Assembly (NCBI GenBank): GCA_006503475.1
Contig: RSEH01000113.1
Coordinates: 81,746-145,745 of the forward strand
Direction: 5' to 3'
DNA: 64,000 nt
From: Stentor roeselii
Lineage: Eukaryota; Ciliophora; Heterotrichea; Heterotrichida; Stentoridae
Both the position numbers and the translations under genes were made by a program. Shown here piece by piece: positions 25,645 to 35,142 of the stretch (position 1 is its first letter; each line of letters starts with the position of its first letter). The notes below the pieces were generated by a model. That model worked only from the letters and a program-made list of their open reading frames with translations, did no database searches and had not been told where the DNA came from.

Positions 25645-27561
25645 ATGGAATTCATTAGGACTAGTGCTAGCAGATTTGGAAATAGTAAAAACTCTTGTAG
25701 AGCTGCTGGTGTTCCTGTTGTTTGTACGGTTGAACCTCGGTTTGACTGTTTTTTGCCGAGAACCCAGTTCGGTGAAGGTGAAATCGTCAGATGTTTATAC
25801 TGCAAAGCTTTCATCAGTTTATTCTGTGAAGTCATCTCAAATGAGTTCAAATGGCGATGTGCTTTATGTTTAAGGTTCAACTCGATATCCCCTGGGTATT
25901 CTCGACTATTAAATTCCCAAAGAAACGAACTCGAACATTCTAACTACGAAATTTATGCTGATGAAAATTATATGAAAAAAACTCCTGCTTCTCCTAATTT
26001 CTTGTTTTTAGTCGATGTTTCTGATGGGTTTGAAAGCTTGAATAGTGATACTTTGGAAATTATTTCCCAGGGGATTTTAAATGTTATTGAAAACTCCAGC
26101 TTTTGTGAAAGGACTCAGGTTTGCTTTTTGCTGTTTGATGAAAATTTGCATTTTGTGGACTTGAAACAAGGTGGAAGAATTATTTCTGTACCGGCTGGAG
26201 AGGTTTGGATTCCTTTGACTGGACTTTTGGCTAATCTGCAGGAATGCTTGAAGAATGTTTTAATTGTTTTAGAAGCACTTCCTAAGTTTAGAGGAAGTCA
26301 GAGCTGTTCATTGAGACCAGCTTTGGAAGCAGCCTCTGAATTACTCCTCGAAAGTGGTGGTAAAGTATTTCTCTTTCTATTCAACCATTACCTAGAAGCA
26401 GGTCATCCACGAGAGCTGTCACTACAACCAACAAGCGACTATTTCCATTCTCTATCAGAAGTATACCTAAAACTCAACATAAGCCTCGACATTTTCACAT
26501 CATCCCTAGCCTATTCAGGTCTAGTAAACCTTAGCAATCTCTCATCAAAGACAGGAGGCGAGGTTTATTTCTACAAAGAACTAATCACATCTCAACTATT
26601 ATCAGATATATCCCAATCCATATCAAAGCCAAGAGTATTTGAAGTATTAGCAAAGTTAAGAACAAGTACAGACTGGCGAGTTTCTTCAATTTTCGGGAAC
26701 TTCTCATTAAAAAACGACGTTTTAGTCATTCCTGACCTGACCGACCAGTCCTTTACATACGAACTTTCCCTTGTAAATGAAATTGCATCAAGTCAGTTCA
26801 TTTTCTTGCAATTTTCAATGATTTTCACTTCTTTTGACGGCATCAGGCTGATCCGAGTGCTGAACTTAAAACTCCCTCTTACAAATTCACATCAAATCAT
26901 ACTTGAAAGCCTGAATCAAGACGTTTTAATCAACTTTTTCCTAAAGCAAGGCGCTTCTCTCATGTACAAGCGAGATTCCCTCATCGCCGGGCAGAAATAC
27001 CTGAAAATTCGACATTCCGAAATAAAAAAAGCTTTTTCATTAATTTCCGGTGAATCTTCTAAATCTTTTCAAGACTTTTCAAGGAAAATGGCAGGACTTA
27101 AACGACATGAATTATTTAAAAACACGATATTTCCTTGTAATGTTTAAAAAGACGGGATAGAACTCGATTTTTTCCACTTTTTAAGACTAAAAGCTTCAAG
27201 TCTTTCAATTTTTTTCACTGATGTCTGGCTTTGTCCCCATCTTTTTCGTGTGGAAGGCGAGGACCTCATTTCACTGAATCTCGAAAAGCAAGAGTTAAAA
27301 TCAGAAAGTCTTCACCTTCTCGATGACGGCCTCGAAATCCTTGTCCGGGCAGGTAAGATCTAATCATGTCTTGGAAGGTTTTCAGCTTTGAACGACTCAG
27401 AAGTTTTAGAAATCGCTTCAGAAGGGATCAGAAAAATTATCAGGTCTGGAGGAATAACGCAAAAAGTGATAGTTTTAAGAGAAAATACAGGATTGGATAG
27501 ATTGTAAGTCGTGATTAGACTTTTTCAACATAGAATGAAGATGGAGGGTTGGAATGATTAG
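25645..27561 (+). CDS. Sec24-like COPII coat protein (four exons)
   Basis: Exons 25645..27136, 27152..27352, 27368..27503 and 27519..27561 give 623 aa. The zinc finger (RCLYCKAFISLF...WRCALCLRFN), trunk (PNFLFLVDVSDGF, VWIPLTGLLANLQECL, SLRPALEAASELL, SLDIFTSSLAYSGLVNLSNLSSKTGGEVYFY), beta-sandwich and gelsolin-like end (LLDDGLEILV) follow the Sec24 order. It lacks the long N-terminal Pro/Gln-rich extension of animal Sec24. Known role: cargo selection in ER-to-Golgi vesicles. Exon 3/4 boundaries are less certain: the second intron has no AG at 15 nt, and a 33-nt GT-AG alternative (27353-27385) also keeps frame. Confidence 0.85.
27137..27151 (+). other. 15-nt intron 1 of the Sec24-like gene
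   Basis: gtaatgtttaaaaag, GT-AG, A at position 10, in-frame stop if retained. Confidence 0.9.
27353..27367 (+). other. Candidate intron 2 of the Sec24-like gene, AT instead of AG
   Basis: gtaagatctaatcat looks like the other micro-introns through position 14 but ends AT. Removal keeps frame (…VRAGLGRFSALND). The alternative 27353-27385 ends ttttcag, is 33 nt, and also keeps frame (…VRAALND). One of them must be spliced because the unspliced frame stops at TAA. Confidence 0.5.
27504..27518 (+). other. 15-nt intron 3 of the Sec24-like gene
   Basis: gtaagtcgtgattag, GT-AG, A at position 11 rather than 10. Removal extends the frame by 14 codons to TAG at 27559-27561. Confidence 0.75.
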
Positions 27562-27567
27562 AATTTA

Positions 27568-28299
27568 ATGTCGGCTTTTAAAGTATTTCACAAAGGGTCT
27601 TACTATCGCTTGTCTGCTCAGCCTGTTTCTTTTAAACATCTGGGAAAGGTTCTGCAGAAAATCACTGACGGGGAAAGTGCTTTGGGTTACTTTTTTGATG
27701 ATTTTAATGTGCCTAGGGAAATGAAGAATGAAGAAGATTTCAAAGAATTTATTAGTGAAAGGACTGATGAAAAAGTAGTTTATACTGAAATGCCTACTCG
27801 TGAACTTGCTGATTATATCGACTTAAAGAAAAGCATTTTAATTAACCCTGGACAAGCTCTCACAGAACTGATCAGACAAGAAATATTAAAACAATCTCAG
27901 GTCCTACCATCAGGTCCTGTTCACAAAGGGTCAGTATGTTCTAACTGTTCAGAAAGTCCAATAGTCGGAATCAAATACACTTGCCAATCATGCAAAATCG
28001 ATTTCTGTGAAAAATGCGAAGAAATAAGCCAAGTCCATTCTCACCCTCTTTTAAAATTCCGAAGTGAAAATCAATCCAAAAGTCCATCTTCCCAAATCCA
28101 ATTAAACCCATTTCCTCCCCCAAAAAATCCTAACCCAAAGCCTTCTCTTCAAGAAAAGCAATTCGGAGCCAAGAAGTTCGAAGCAGCGAAGACTTTAAAA
28201 GACCTTGGTTTCCAAGATGACCGTGTGAATCTAGAAGCTTTAGAATGTAATGACTACGAGATAGAAGCAGCAATAGACTACATTTTAATGCGTCAATAA
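27568..28299 (+). CDS. p62/NBR1-like protein: PB1, ZZ finger, UBA
   Basis: 243 aa. Residues ~1-78 are PB1-like (FKVFHKGSYYRLS, basic face, then GYFFDDFNVPREMKNEEDF for the acidic OPCA region). Residues ~118-165 are a ZZ finger (KGSVCSNC, CQSCKIDFCEKC, HSHPLLKF). The C-terminal ~45 residues are a UBA domain (AKTLKDLGFQDDRVNLEALECNDYEIEAAIDYIL). This order is that of p62/SQSTM1 and NBR1 autophagy receptors, which polymerise through PB1 and bind ubiquitin through UBA. It is half the size of animal p62, and no clear LIR motif is seen in the Pro-rich linker. It starts 6 bp after the Sec24-like stop. Confidence 0.85.
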   Translation: MSAFKVFHKGSYYRLSAQPVSFKHLGKVLQKITDGESALGYFFDDFNVPREMKNEEDFKEFISERTDEKVVYTEMPTRELADYIDLKKSILINPGQALTELIRQEILKQSQVLPSGPVHKGSVCSNCSESPIVGIKYTCQSCKIDFCEKCEEISQVHSHPLLKFRSENQSKSPSSQIQLNPFPPPKNPNPKPSLQEKQFGAKKFEAAKTLKDLGFQDDRVNLEALECNDYEIEAAIDYILMRQ

Positions 28300-28308
28300 T
28301 AAATTACA

Positions 28309-29511
28309 TTAAATCCAGCCATTTTTCTTTAGATAGACGACCCCGACGATGAAATAAAAGACAAGTACTGAAAACATGCAGTAAAAAGTATCAAGTCTGA
28401 CTTCGTCGCCAATGGGAAGCTTGAAGTTAGTCCCCCAGAGTCCAGTCATTAAAGCAGGAGGAAGGAATAAAGCTGTGAGTCCCGAGTAAAACTTTGCTAA
28501 ATTCCCTGAACTAAACTGTGAAGTAGTCAATTTATCATCACAGCAGGTCCTGTAAAGTACTTTCGCTTGTTTTAACAGTTGTTTTCCTGTGAAGTTTAAC
28601 TGGTTCATCTTACCAATGCGACCTTTTAAACAACGAATGTAAATTCTAAGTTGTTTCTTGCTTTTCGCTAAAACTTTTAAAGATTTCATGATTTCTAGCT
28701 TTGGCTTTATAAGTTGGGAAAAGTAAATTAAGGACTTTTCTGAGACACTTACTCGTACCAGGTACTCGACACGTTCTTTGTAAGAGATTTCAGTTGAATA
28801 ACACATGCAGGTCTGGCATTCGATCAACAGCGCGAAGAGGATTTTTTCGTATCGGGAAATCATTGATTCTAGGATCTTGTGAAGGTAAATCTCGATAAAA
28901 GAACCGTCTTCTAAAGATATGCTTTTTGATGAACGTACTTCTTGGGTTTCAAGGTCTCGGTTACCTGTTATCAGGTATAGACCTTCGTCTGGGTCGATGA
29001 ATTGAGGGAAGTTTGAAAAGTTTAAATCGTTTTTGAATAGGTTTTCAATGAAATAAGCTTTTTCGAAGGTTATTACGATCATGAAGTCGGGGTAGACTAA
29101 CATTTTCACTTGGATTGGGTTTTCGATGTCTTCGTTTATGGAACAGTCTGAGATTGAGATGAAGAAACAGTTTTCGAAGTACATGACATAGTCTTTTTCT
29201 TTAAAACTCCACTCACAGCACTCAGTTTGAATCAAAGGGTTGAATTTGTAAACTTGAAAAAGTTGTTCAATAGTTTCTTTCTTGTCTACTTTTAGATAAA
29301 GGATGCAGGGCTTTCTTGAAAAAATAGTCGAGGTTGTCAGAATTTCAGTCAATGTCAATGATCGACATGTTTTGCACGCAAGGTCAAAAAGGATGAATAT
29401 CGCAGAAGAATCAGTAGGAAATGTTTCGATTTTTTGTGTTTCATCTGTAAGTTTATTAACCGCATTTGCCACATCTGTAATAGTAACACTTTTAGAGCGA
29501 AGTTCTTTCAT
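28309..29511 (-). CDS. CorA/Mrs2-type divalent cation transporter, variant GTN motif
   Basis: 400 aa. A long cytosolic N-terminal domain is followed by two C-terminal helices (LTALFLPPALMTGLWG and FYCMFSVLVFYFIVGVVYL) as in CorA. The pore motif GMN after helix 1 is here GTN (LWGTNFKLP). The P-P before it and the preceding basic helix (KSKKQLRIYIRCLKGRI) fit the family. GMN is nearly invariant in CorA/Mrs2; Thr at the middle position suggests altered ion selectivity, as seen in ZntB/Alr-like relatives. No targeting sequence for mitochondria is obvious. Confidence 0.75.
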   Translation of the reverse strand: MKELRSKSVTITDVANAVNKLTDETQKIETFPTDSSAIFILFDLACKTCRSLTLTEILTTSTIFSRKPCILYLKVDKKETIEQLFQVYKFNPLIQTECCEWSFKEKDYVMYFENCFFISISDCSINEDIENPIQVKMLVYPDFMIVITFEKAYFIENLFKNDLNFSNFPQFIDPDEGLYLITGNRDLETQEVRSSKSISLEDGSFIEIYLHKILESMISRYEKILFALLIECQTCMCYSTEISYKERVEYLVRVSVSEKSLIYFSQLIKPKLEIMKSLKVLAKSKKQLRIYIRCLKGRIGKMNQLNFTGKQLLKQAKVLYRTCCDDKLTTSQFSSGNLAKFYSGLTALFLPPALMTGLWGTNFKLPIGDEVRLDTFYCMFSVLVFYFIVGVVYLKKNGWI

Positions 29512-30622
29512 TTAGTGTAATAATCTAAATAAATATAACTATTTACTTATATCTTTACAACTTCCATAATATGACCAATATTTTATTGAACCATAAAATA
29601 CTGAGTATTTAAACAAAATGATGTTTCTTGGTAAAATTTAAATAAATCTAAGATTTACATTTAGATTTTTTTTTAAATTTGTTTATGAGACTTCTGAATT
29701 TCTATTCAAAGATGTAGAGATCAATATGATTAACTAAGGCTTAATTATTATTTAGAAAACTTTAAGTTCCTTGATATAAGTTTCTATATTAATAAGGTCA
29801 AGTATATGATAAAGAAAAAGTTCACTCAAAGAATTATAGTTAATCCTAAGTCTATTTTTAAATTTATTAATCATCGTCTAATCGAAACGCACTCATGGCT
29901 TTTCTATCTAGAAAAAAAACTTCTAAAGTTTTGATTCACTTCTTGTTTAAAAAATTATTTTAGTAGTCGATATTCAAAACAACATCATTATTTATCAATA
30001 ATTTATCTGTGTTTCTATTAAATCTTTCAAAAGGTTACCTGGATTAGTTGATCATATAAATTTGTTGAAATATTGAAGAAAACTACAGAAATTTTAAAAA
30101 ATTTAGCACTTCAATCATTTCTTCTGAAAGAACTAGAAATTCTGAAATATTTTATAAGTCTATTGTGCAGGAGGCTTAAAAGCACACTTTTGAATCATGA
30201 AAATCTGAAATTTTTCAATAGTTTATACCTTTGAAACCATGAGAGTACTTGAATTTCTTATCATTTTGAATCAAAACTACCTAGAAATCAATATTTGTGA
30301 CTTAATTTATCTTGACTCACATAAAATCTGAGTTTGTCTTTTAAACAGAGAGAATATATTTACTAGTTAAAAAAGTGATGAGAGAATAATCGAAGGATTA
30401 AGGTTCTGATTTTCTTTTTTAAATACTGGTTTGTGCAAACCTAATCTCATAAATTGCTTCATTTCATCAAATAAAAAATCATTAGAAACCACATCCTATC
30501 TAAAGAAAATCAAATTCAAAAACAATCCCTTTCGACTATCCATGAATTCCTAAGCAATCATCAATGCCAGCTCTTCTTCAAGTAAATAATTCAAATGACT
30601 GAAATACTCTTATAATTCATAA
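29512..30622. other. 1.1-kb divergent spacer, no gene seen
   Basis: AT-rich, no ORF with signature, no repeat array noticed. The last ~150 bases before the plus-strand gene are C/A-rich and G-poor. Possible unannotated RNA gene cannot be excluded by eye. Confidence 0.45.
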
Positions 30623-31780
30623 ATGGTCTCACTTTTGTTCTCAACCAGTCTGAACTCCTTTAAAGAAATCCAAAAGTCCTTATCTCTAAAGCACAAAGAA
30701 CTCTTCAACATCATCAAAGGAATCGATTCCAGAGCAGTTTCAGTAAAAGCCACTCAGGACTCAAGTAAAAAGTTCCCAGCAGACAACAACACGATAGACC
30801 AGCTATTAAAACTATCAGGTCAGATGCAAGAACTTAACCAGAAGTCCTTTCAAAACATTCAAATTTTACAAGAAAAATTCAAGAAACTAGAAACTTTGAA
30901 ACTTCTGATCAAACCAGTTAAACTTCAGCTGGTTCAGACGGAAAAGACTGTCTTAAAAGAGCTGAAATTGTTTGAAAATATGATAAAAGATACGATTTCG
31001 ACTTTTAAACCGAAAAAATCGCAAAGTTTTGAATTTCTTGATATTCGGACTAGATTGGTTTCGGTACTTAAAGGACTTGTGCATGAAGATACTGTTAAGG
31101 TCTTTGCGTCGGGTCTTAAACCAAATTATCCTGTTCATTTGATGAAGGATTTTTATTTGGATTTACTGACGGAAGAACCGGAAATTGAGATTAATTGTGA
31201 AAGCGAGAATAAAAAAATTATTCATCATCTTAGGTTTCTGATTAAAAGTATTGAAAATATCACTGAACCGCTTTTAAAACTTTTAAGAGAGGTTTCTTTG
31301 AAGTGTTCTCCTTCTCAAGAGAAAAATGAAGAACTACCGTATTTTATGAGTGTCACCCCATCTGAGTTAAAAGTCCTAAAACTAAAAATAAACCGTTTAC
31401 ATAACCGCGGAAGCCTAACCGATGAAGAAGCTCGAAACATGTTAGGAAAAATCAGCATCATTCCAGTTTCCCCAAACAACCAAGAAACCGACCTAATCTT
31501 CAAAAACCCATTCGAGAACTCAATCGACGAATTCGACGAAGGAGAGCCAGTAACTGCGACATACGAAAAGCAAACCAACGCTCTCGGCAAGTCTTTTTCT
31601 AAAGATCTAGGCAAAAGACTGAAATCAACTAAAAAGCTCAGCAAACGAAATAGCACCCCAGGTAAAAAAATTGTGAGAAATACCAGCTTGCCCAAAGCAA
31701 TGATTCTTGGAAAAGCGAATTTTAAGGAAAAATCGAAACAAGTTAAGATCAAGTCGAAGTCTCCGCATTCGTTTTTGTAG
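30623..31780 (+). CDS. Hypothetical helical protein
   Basis: 385 aa. Predominantly helical, Lys/Leu/Ser-rich, with coiled-coil-like stretches at ~35-120 (IQILQEKFKKLETLKLL, LIKPVKLQLVQTEKTVLKELK) and a basic disordered C-terminal tail (about 320-385). Start context AATTCATAAATG. No family recognised. The plus strand alternates between C-rich and G-rich blocks three times within this ORF. Confidence 0.55.
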   Translation: MVSLLFSTSLNSFKEIQKSLSLKHKELFNIIKGIDSRAVSVKATQDSSKKFPADNNTIDQLLKLSGQMQELNQKSFQNIQILQEKFKKLETLKLLIKPVKLQLVQTEKTVLKELKLFENMIKDTISTFKPKKSQSFEFLDIRTRLVSVLKGLVHEDTVKVFASGLKPNYPVHLMKDFYLDLLTEEPEIEINCESENKKIIHHLRFLIKSIENITEPLLKLLREVSLKCSPSQEKNEELPYFMSVTPSELKVLKLKINRLHNRGSLTDEEARNMLGKISIIPVSPNNQETDLIFKNPFENSIDEFDEGEPVTATYEKQTNALGKSFSKDLGKRLKSTKKLSKRNSTPGKKIVRNTSLPKAMILGKANFKEKSKQVKIKSKSPHSFL

Positions 31781-32027
31781 AAATATGTAATCAAAGTCTA
31801 ATTTAGATTATTTTAGTTGTGTTGAGGTGGAAAGAGGGTAGGATTAATGATTAATATTTAAAGTTTCAGTTGAGAAGAAGGATTATTTAGAAAGGATTAT
31901 TTTTGGAGGATGTTGTTGAAAGATTTAGCGTTTTGGGAAGATTTTTTAAAGGAAAAATTTGATGAAGTGATTTTTTGATGTTTTTAGAAGATTTTTAATT
32001 AATAGATTTTTTCTGACAATAATAGAT

Positions 32028-32582
32028 ATGGGAGGGATACTTTCAAGATTTTTCTGGAGATTTCAAAGACATAGTTGTAATGCTAATTTGAGGATACCTA
32101 TGCTGGGACTAGATGCTGCTGGGAAAACGACTTTACTTTATCGTCTTAAAATGGGGGAGACAGTGACAACAATTCCTACAATCGGTTTCAACGTAGAATC
32201 CCTGCAAATAAAAAACCTTCATCTAACCATCTGGGACGTAGGAGGGCAAGAAAAAATCCGTCCTTTATGGAAGTTTTACCTCGACAACATCCAAGGGCTG
32301 ATCTTCGTGCTAGACTCTTCAGACACATCCCGTCTAACCGAGGTAAAAGAAGAGTTAAATTCAATCCTATCAATGGACTCATTAAAAAACGTTCCCCTTC
32401 TAATCCTCTGCAACAAGCAAGACATTCCACACGCGCTTCCATCATCAGAAATTGCGAAAATCCTTCAAATCAACTCAAAACGAAACAAATGGACAACAAA
32501 AGACTGTTGCGGTCTTTCAGGTTCAGGTCTTTCAGAAGCTTTTGACTGGTTAGCCGAAGAAATATCAAAGCGAAAATCATGA
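32028..32582 (+). CDS. Arf-family small GTPase
   Basis: 184 aa, the Arf length. MGGILSRFFW is the amphipathic, N-myristoylated helix; GLDAAGKTTLL is the P-loop; TTIPTIGFNVE is switch I with the conserved Thr; WDVGGQEKIRPLW is switch II; CNKQD is G4; the final Ala/Cys loop reads GLSGSGLSEAFDWL. All guanine-binding residues are present. P-loop GLDAAGKT differs from GLDxAGKT only in an Ala. Arf1 and Arl1 are the nearest types; exact class uncertain. Vesicle coat recruitment is the known role. Confidence 0.93.
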   Translation: MGGILSRFFWRFQRHSCNANLRIPMLGLDAAGKTTLLYRLKMGETVTTIPTIGFNVESLQIKNLHLTIWDVGGQEKIRPLWKFYLDNIQGLIFVLDSSDTSRLTEVKEELNSILSMDSLKNVPLLILCNKQDIPHALPSSEIAKILQINSKRNKWTTKDCCGLSGSGLSEAFDWLAEEISKRKS

Positions 32583-32606
32583 TTTGTACTTTATTAATTA
32601 ATCTTA

Positions 32607-34451
32607 TTACAAGTCCTTATAAAAACTCTTTTCCATTAATTTGTCCTTCGCCGCGACTCGAGGTAAAGAAATCGCTTTTCCATCAGGAAGACTTTTAAGC
32701 CAAGCCGAGTCGATTTTTCTTGGAGACTCTTTCTGGCAAAAACGACTTTTCAATGAAGTTTCAGGAGTTTCGCAGTGTCTGCGACCTGTTCGAGCTGCTC
32801 TTTCTGAATAACGATTCGCGTATTCGATCACTTCAGGGTTTTCACTGAGACTTCTACTTGCAGCTTTAAATGAGTATTCCTCGACTATCGCCCTGAAGAG
32901 CTCTTGATGTCTTCTAACTTCTTCATATAAAACTAAGTTTTCTCGCTTTTGGTCTGATATCAGGTCAACTAATGGAGAGTTCAAGTTTTTCACTTTTAAT
33001 GAAAAATCTGAGAAATTTGATTCTGTTGTTTTTATGTTTCTTTCTACTGAATTTGCTAGATTTTCAAGGTCTTTCGCTACTTTTGATTTAAAATCGTCGA
33101 AAGTCTTTAAGTTGATGATGATTTCGTTGATTTTTTCTTTGTAGAACTTTTTGAAAAGATGTGTTTCTGAAGAAATTTTTTCTAGGTCGGTCTCGAGGAT
33201 TATCAGTCTTTTAAACTTTTCTTCGATTTTCTTGTCGATTGATTCAAGGTCTTTACGGGAAAGTTTTGAAGGAGAAGTTTCTTTTGGCTTTGATTTTTTG
33301 TCAAGACCATTACGGCGAAGAGCTCGGATGAAGGAAGTTTCCATCGTTTGGAGGGTGTTGTGCATGTTTTTTATGTTGTTTTCTAGCTCGTCGATGTAGG
33401 ATTTACTGCTGTTTAAGTTGTTTTCGACGATTTTTGTGTAGCTTTTTGAGTCTTCTAAATCGGTTCGGGTTGTTTCGAGTTCTTTTTGAAGGGAGATTAG
33501 TTTACGGTTTATTTGCTTTAAACCTCCTGCTCCTAGAGTGCGACTGGCAGCGATACTTGACTCTTTACTCCCCCTCCTCTGCATAGTTTTCGAGTCTCCC
33601 CCAATAGAGCTTCCTCTAGCCCGTGACTGTCTCGAGACAGGTTTTTCAAATTCTCTAATTTTCGGACTTTCAGTTTTTTTATCCTCAACAAAATGATCCA
33701 AATTATTCGTCTCGACCCTGAGCGAGACATCACTTTTAGCAACCACAGAAGTTTCAAGGTCCGGACTGGTACTTTGTTCAACTTCCGCTTCATTCGATGC
33801 AGTTTCTTCCCTCTTCGCAACGACATCAATATCCTCCATCATATTATCCATTTCCTCCTGACTATCATACTCATCATCTTGCATAGCATCATCTTCCATA
33901 AACAATTCTTCAAGTTTCTGCTCCATCACTACAAGTTTATTCTTCATTTGAGCGAAGTCTTCATTATTCACCTCAAGTGACTTTGACTCACTTGCTTTGC
34001 TGGCAAGTTCAAGTTTCATCTTCGTCTTGAAACCTTCAAAGTCAGAATAAATGTGTTTGTCAACTCTGGACTGAAGAAGAGAGACTTGTTGAGAAATCGA
34101 GGAAAATTGACTCCAGCCTACTTTTGTTTGAAGAAGATGGTCAAAAGTCTCATTTGATACTTTTTGGTCGAGTTGGTTGCAGAAGATTTGAGAAAAATCG
34201 TTGAACTTTTGACTTAGAAGTTTTTCTATTGTTGATAGAAAGTCCTCGAGTTTTAAGGAGAGGAAGGAAGAGGTTATGAATGATGAACATGAAATGCGTA
34301 AGTGATTTAGGTCTTGCTCGTATTTTTCTAGCTGGTGCTCGATTTTCTCTGACTTTTGAAATGCGGTTTTTACCATTTCGAGTTGGTTTACAGCGTCTGC
34401 TATTGAGATCTTTGATGATGTGATTTTAGAGATTTCGTTGGATAACTCCAT
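32607..34451 (-). CDS. Coiled-coil protein
   Basis: 614 aa. Helical heptad segments (LEKYEQDLNHLRIS, QINRKLISLQKELETTRTDLEDS, SYIDELENNIKNMHNTLQTME, IDKKIEEKFKRLIILETDLEKIS) cover most of the chain, separated by an acidic stretch at ~200-245 and a Ser/Arg-rich linker at ~275-315. The C-terminal ~80 residues are basic and disordered (AARTGRRHCETPET). No domain recognised; a cytoskeletal role is plausible but unproven. Confidence 0.7.
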   Translation of the reverse strand: MELSNEISKITSSKISIADAVNQLEMVKTAFQKSEKIEHQLEKYEQDLNHLRISCSSFITSSFLSLKLEDFLSTIEKLLSQKFNDFSQIFCNQLDQKVSNETFDHLLQTKVGWSQFSSISQQVSLLQSRVDKHIYSDFEGFKTKMKLELASKASESKSLEVNNEDFAQMKNKLVVMEQKLEELFMEDDAMQDDEYDSQEEMDNMMEDIDVVAKREETASNEAEVEQSTSPDLETSVVAKSDVSLRVETNNLDHFVEDKKTESPKIREFEKPVSRQSRARGSSIGGDSKTMQRRGSKESSIAASRTLGAGGLKQINRKLISLQKELETTRTDLEDSKSYTKIVENNLNSSKSYIDELENNIKNMHNTLQTMETSFIRALRRNGLDKKSKPKETSPSKLSRKDLESIDKKIEEKFKRLIILETDLEKISSETHLFKKFYKEKINEIIINLKTFDDFKSKVAKDLENLANSVERNIKTTESNFSDFSLKVKNLNSPLVDLISDQKRENLVLYEEVRRHQELFRAIVEEYSFKAASRSLSENPEVIEYANRYSERAARTGRRHCETPETSLKSRFCQKESPRKIDSAWLKSLPDGKAISLPRVAAKDKLMEKSFYKDL

Positions 34452-34953
34452 GATTTTATTTGGTGGGTTTTTTTTTGGTGTTTTGAAAGAGTTGGATTGG
34501 GGTTTAGGTTTAGTGATTTTTGAAGGAGTATCGGGTGTTTAGAGATGGTTGAAGATAATTTGGTTATTGAATTTGAAACTGTTTAGTTTAGATTTGTTAT
34601 TTAGAATAATAAATCGGCTTTTTTAGAGGAAATAATTAAATTTTGGATTAAACTTTATTAATCACTTCAACCTTGTCATTTATTCAATTGAAGTATAGAT
34701 CCATAAAAGTAACAGGAAATATTCTCTAAAAAATATCAAGCCTTTCTCTAATAACAACACAATCAACTCTACAACAATAACTAAAAAATAACACCAATCA
34801 ACAAACGACCAAATAATCAAAAAATAACAAATCTTCAAAAAAGAAGACAAATTTTAAATAAAAGTTTTGTCAGGTGCTGCATTTGCAGCACTTAACCAAA
34901 AAAACTCAATAAATGTAGCGGAATCCGCAAAATTCTGTTAATTAAGAAGGGAA
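34452..34953. other. Spacer downstream of U2, mostly non-coding
   Basis: G-rich/C-poor up to ~34560 (upstream flank of the minus-strand coiled-coil gene), then AT-rich. It contains the hairpin at 34874-34891. No ORF supported. Confidence 0.5.
34874..34891. other. Perfect 7-bp stem, 4-nt loop hairpin downstream of U2
   Basis: GTGCTGC-ATTT-GCAGCAC, with a flanking G-T wobble that could extend it. It stands out in an AT-rich background and lies about 60-80 nt beyond the U2 3' end. It could be a 3'-processing or termination element, or unrelated. Confidence 0.45.
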
Positions 34954-35142
34954 GGGTGAGCCACCTCTTGAGGTTAGTGCAATACAAGGGCGACTCATTG
35001 CAAGGTTCTCAGCCAGCCGAGAATCTCTCGCTCCCATCAAGAAATTAATGTGAAATACGCCACTCAGTAGAGTGGATACCAGTTTTCACACTGATAAGAA
35101 CAGATACTACACTTGATCTTAGCCAAAAAGCCGAGAAGGTAT
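34954..35142 (-). ncRNA. U2: U2 spliceosomal snRNA
   Basis: About 189 nt on the minus strand. The 5' part AUACCUUCUCGGCUUUUUGGCUAAGAUCAAGU is U2's most conserved segment, followed by the branch-site recognition GUAGUA (35110-35105). Stem IIa (AUCAGU/ACUGGU), stem IIb (CCACUC-UACU-GAGUGG), an Sm site AAUUUCUUG (35046-35038), stem III and stem IV with the U2B''-type loop UAUUGCACUAACCUC all follow in order. Its length is that of human U2. Ends are estimated by alignment from memory of U2 structure. In this genome it must help recognise a branch point within a 15-nt intron. Confidence 0.96.

Noticed and set aside
29512-30622. tRNA or mobile element in the long spacers
   Set aside because: I looked for T-loop-like GGTTCRANYC sequences, inverted repeats and transposase motifs in the spacers above 1 kb and saw none, but by eye this is not exhaustive.
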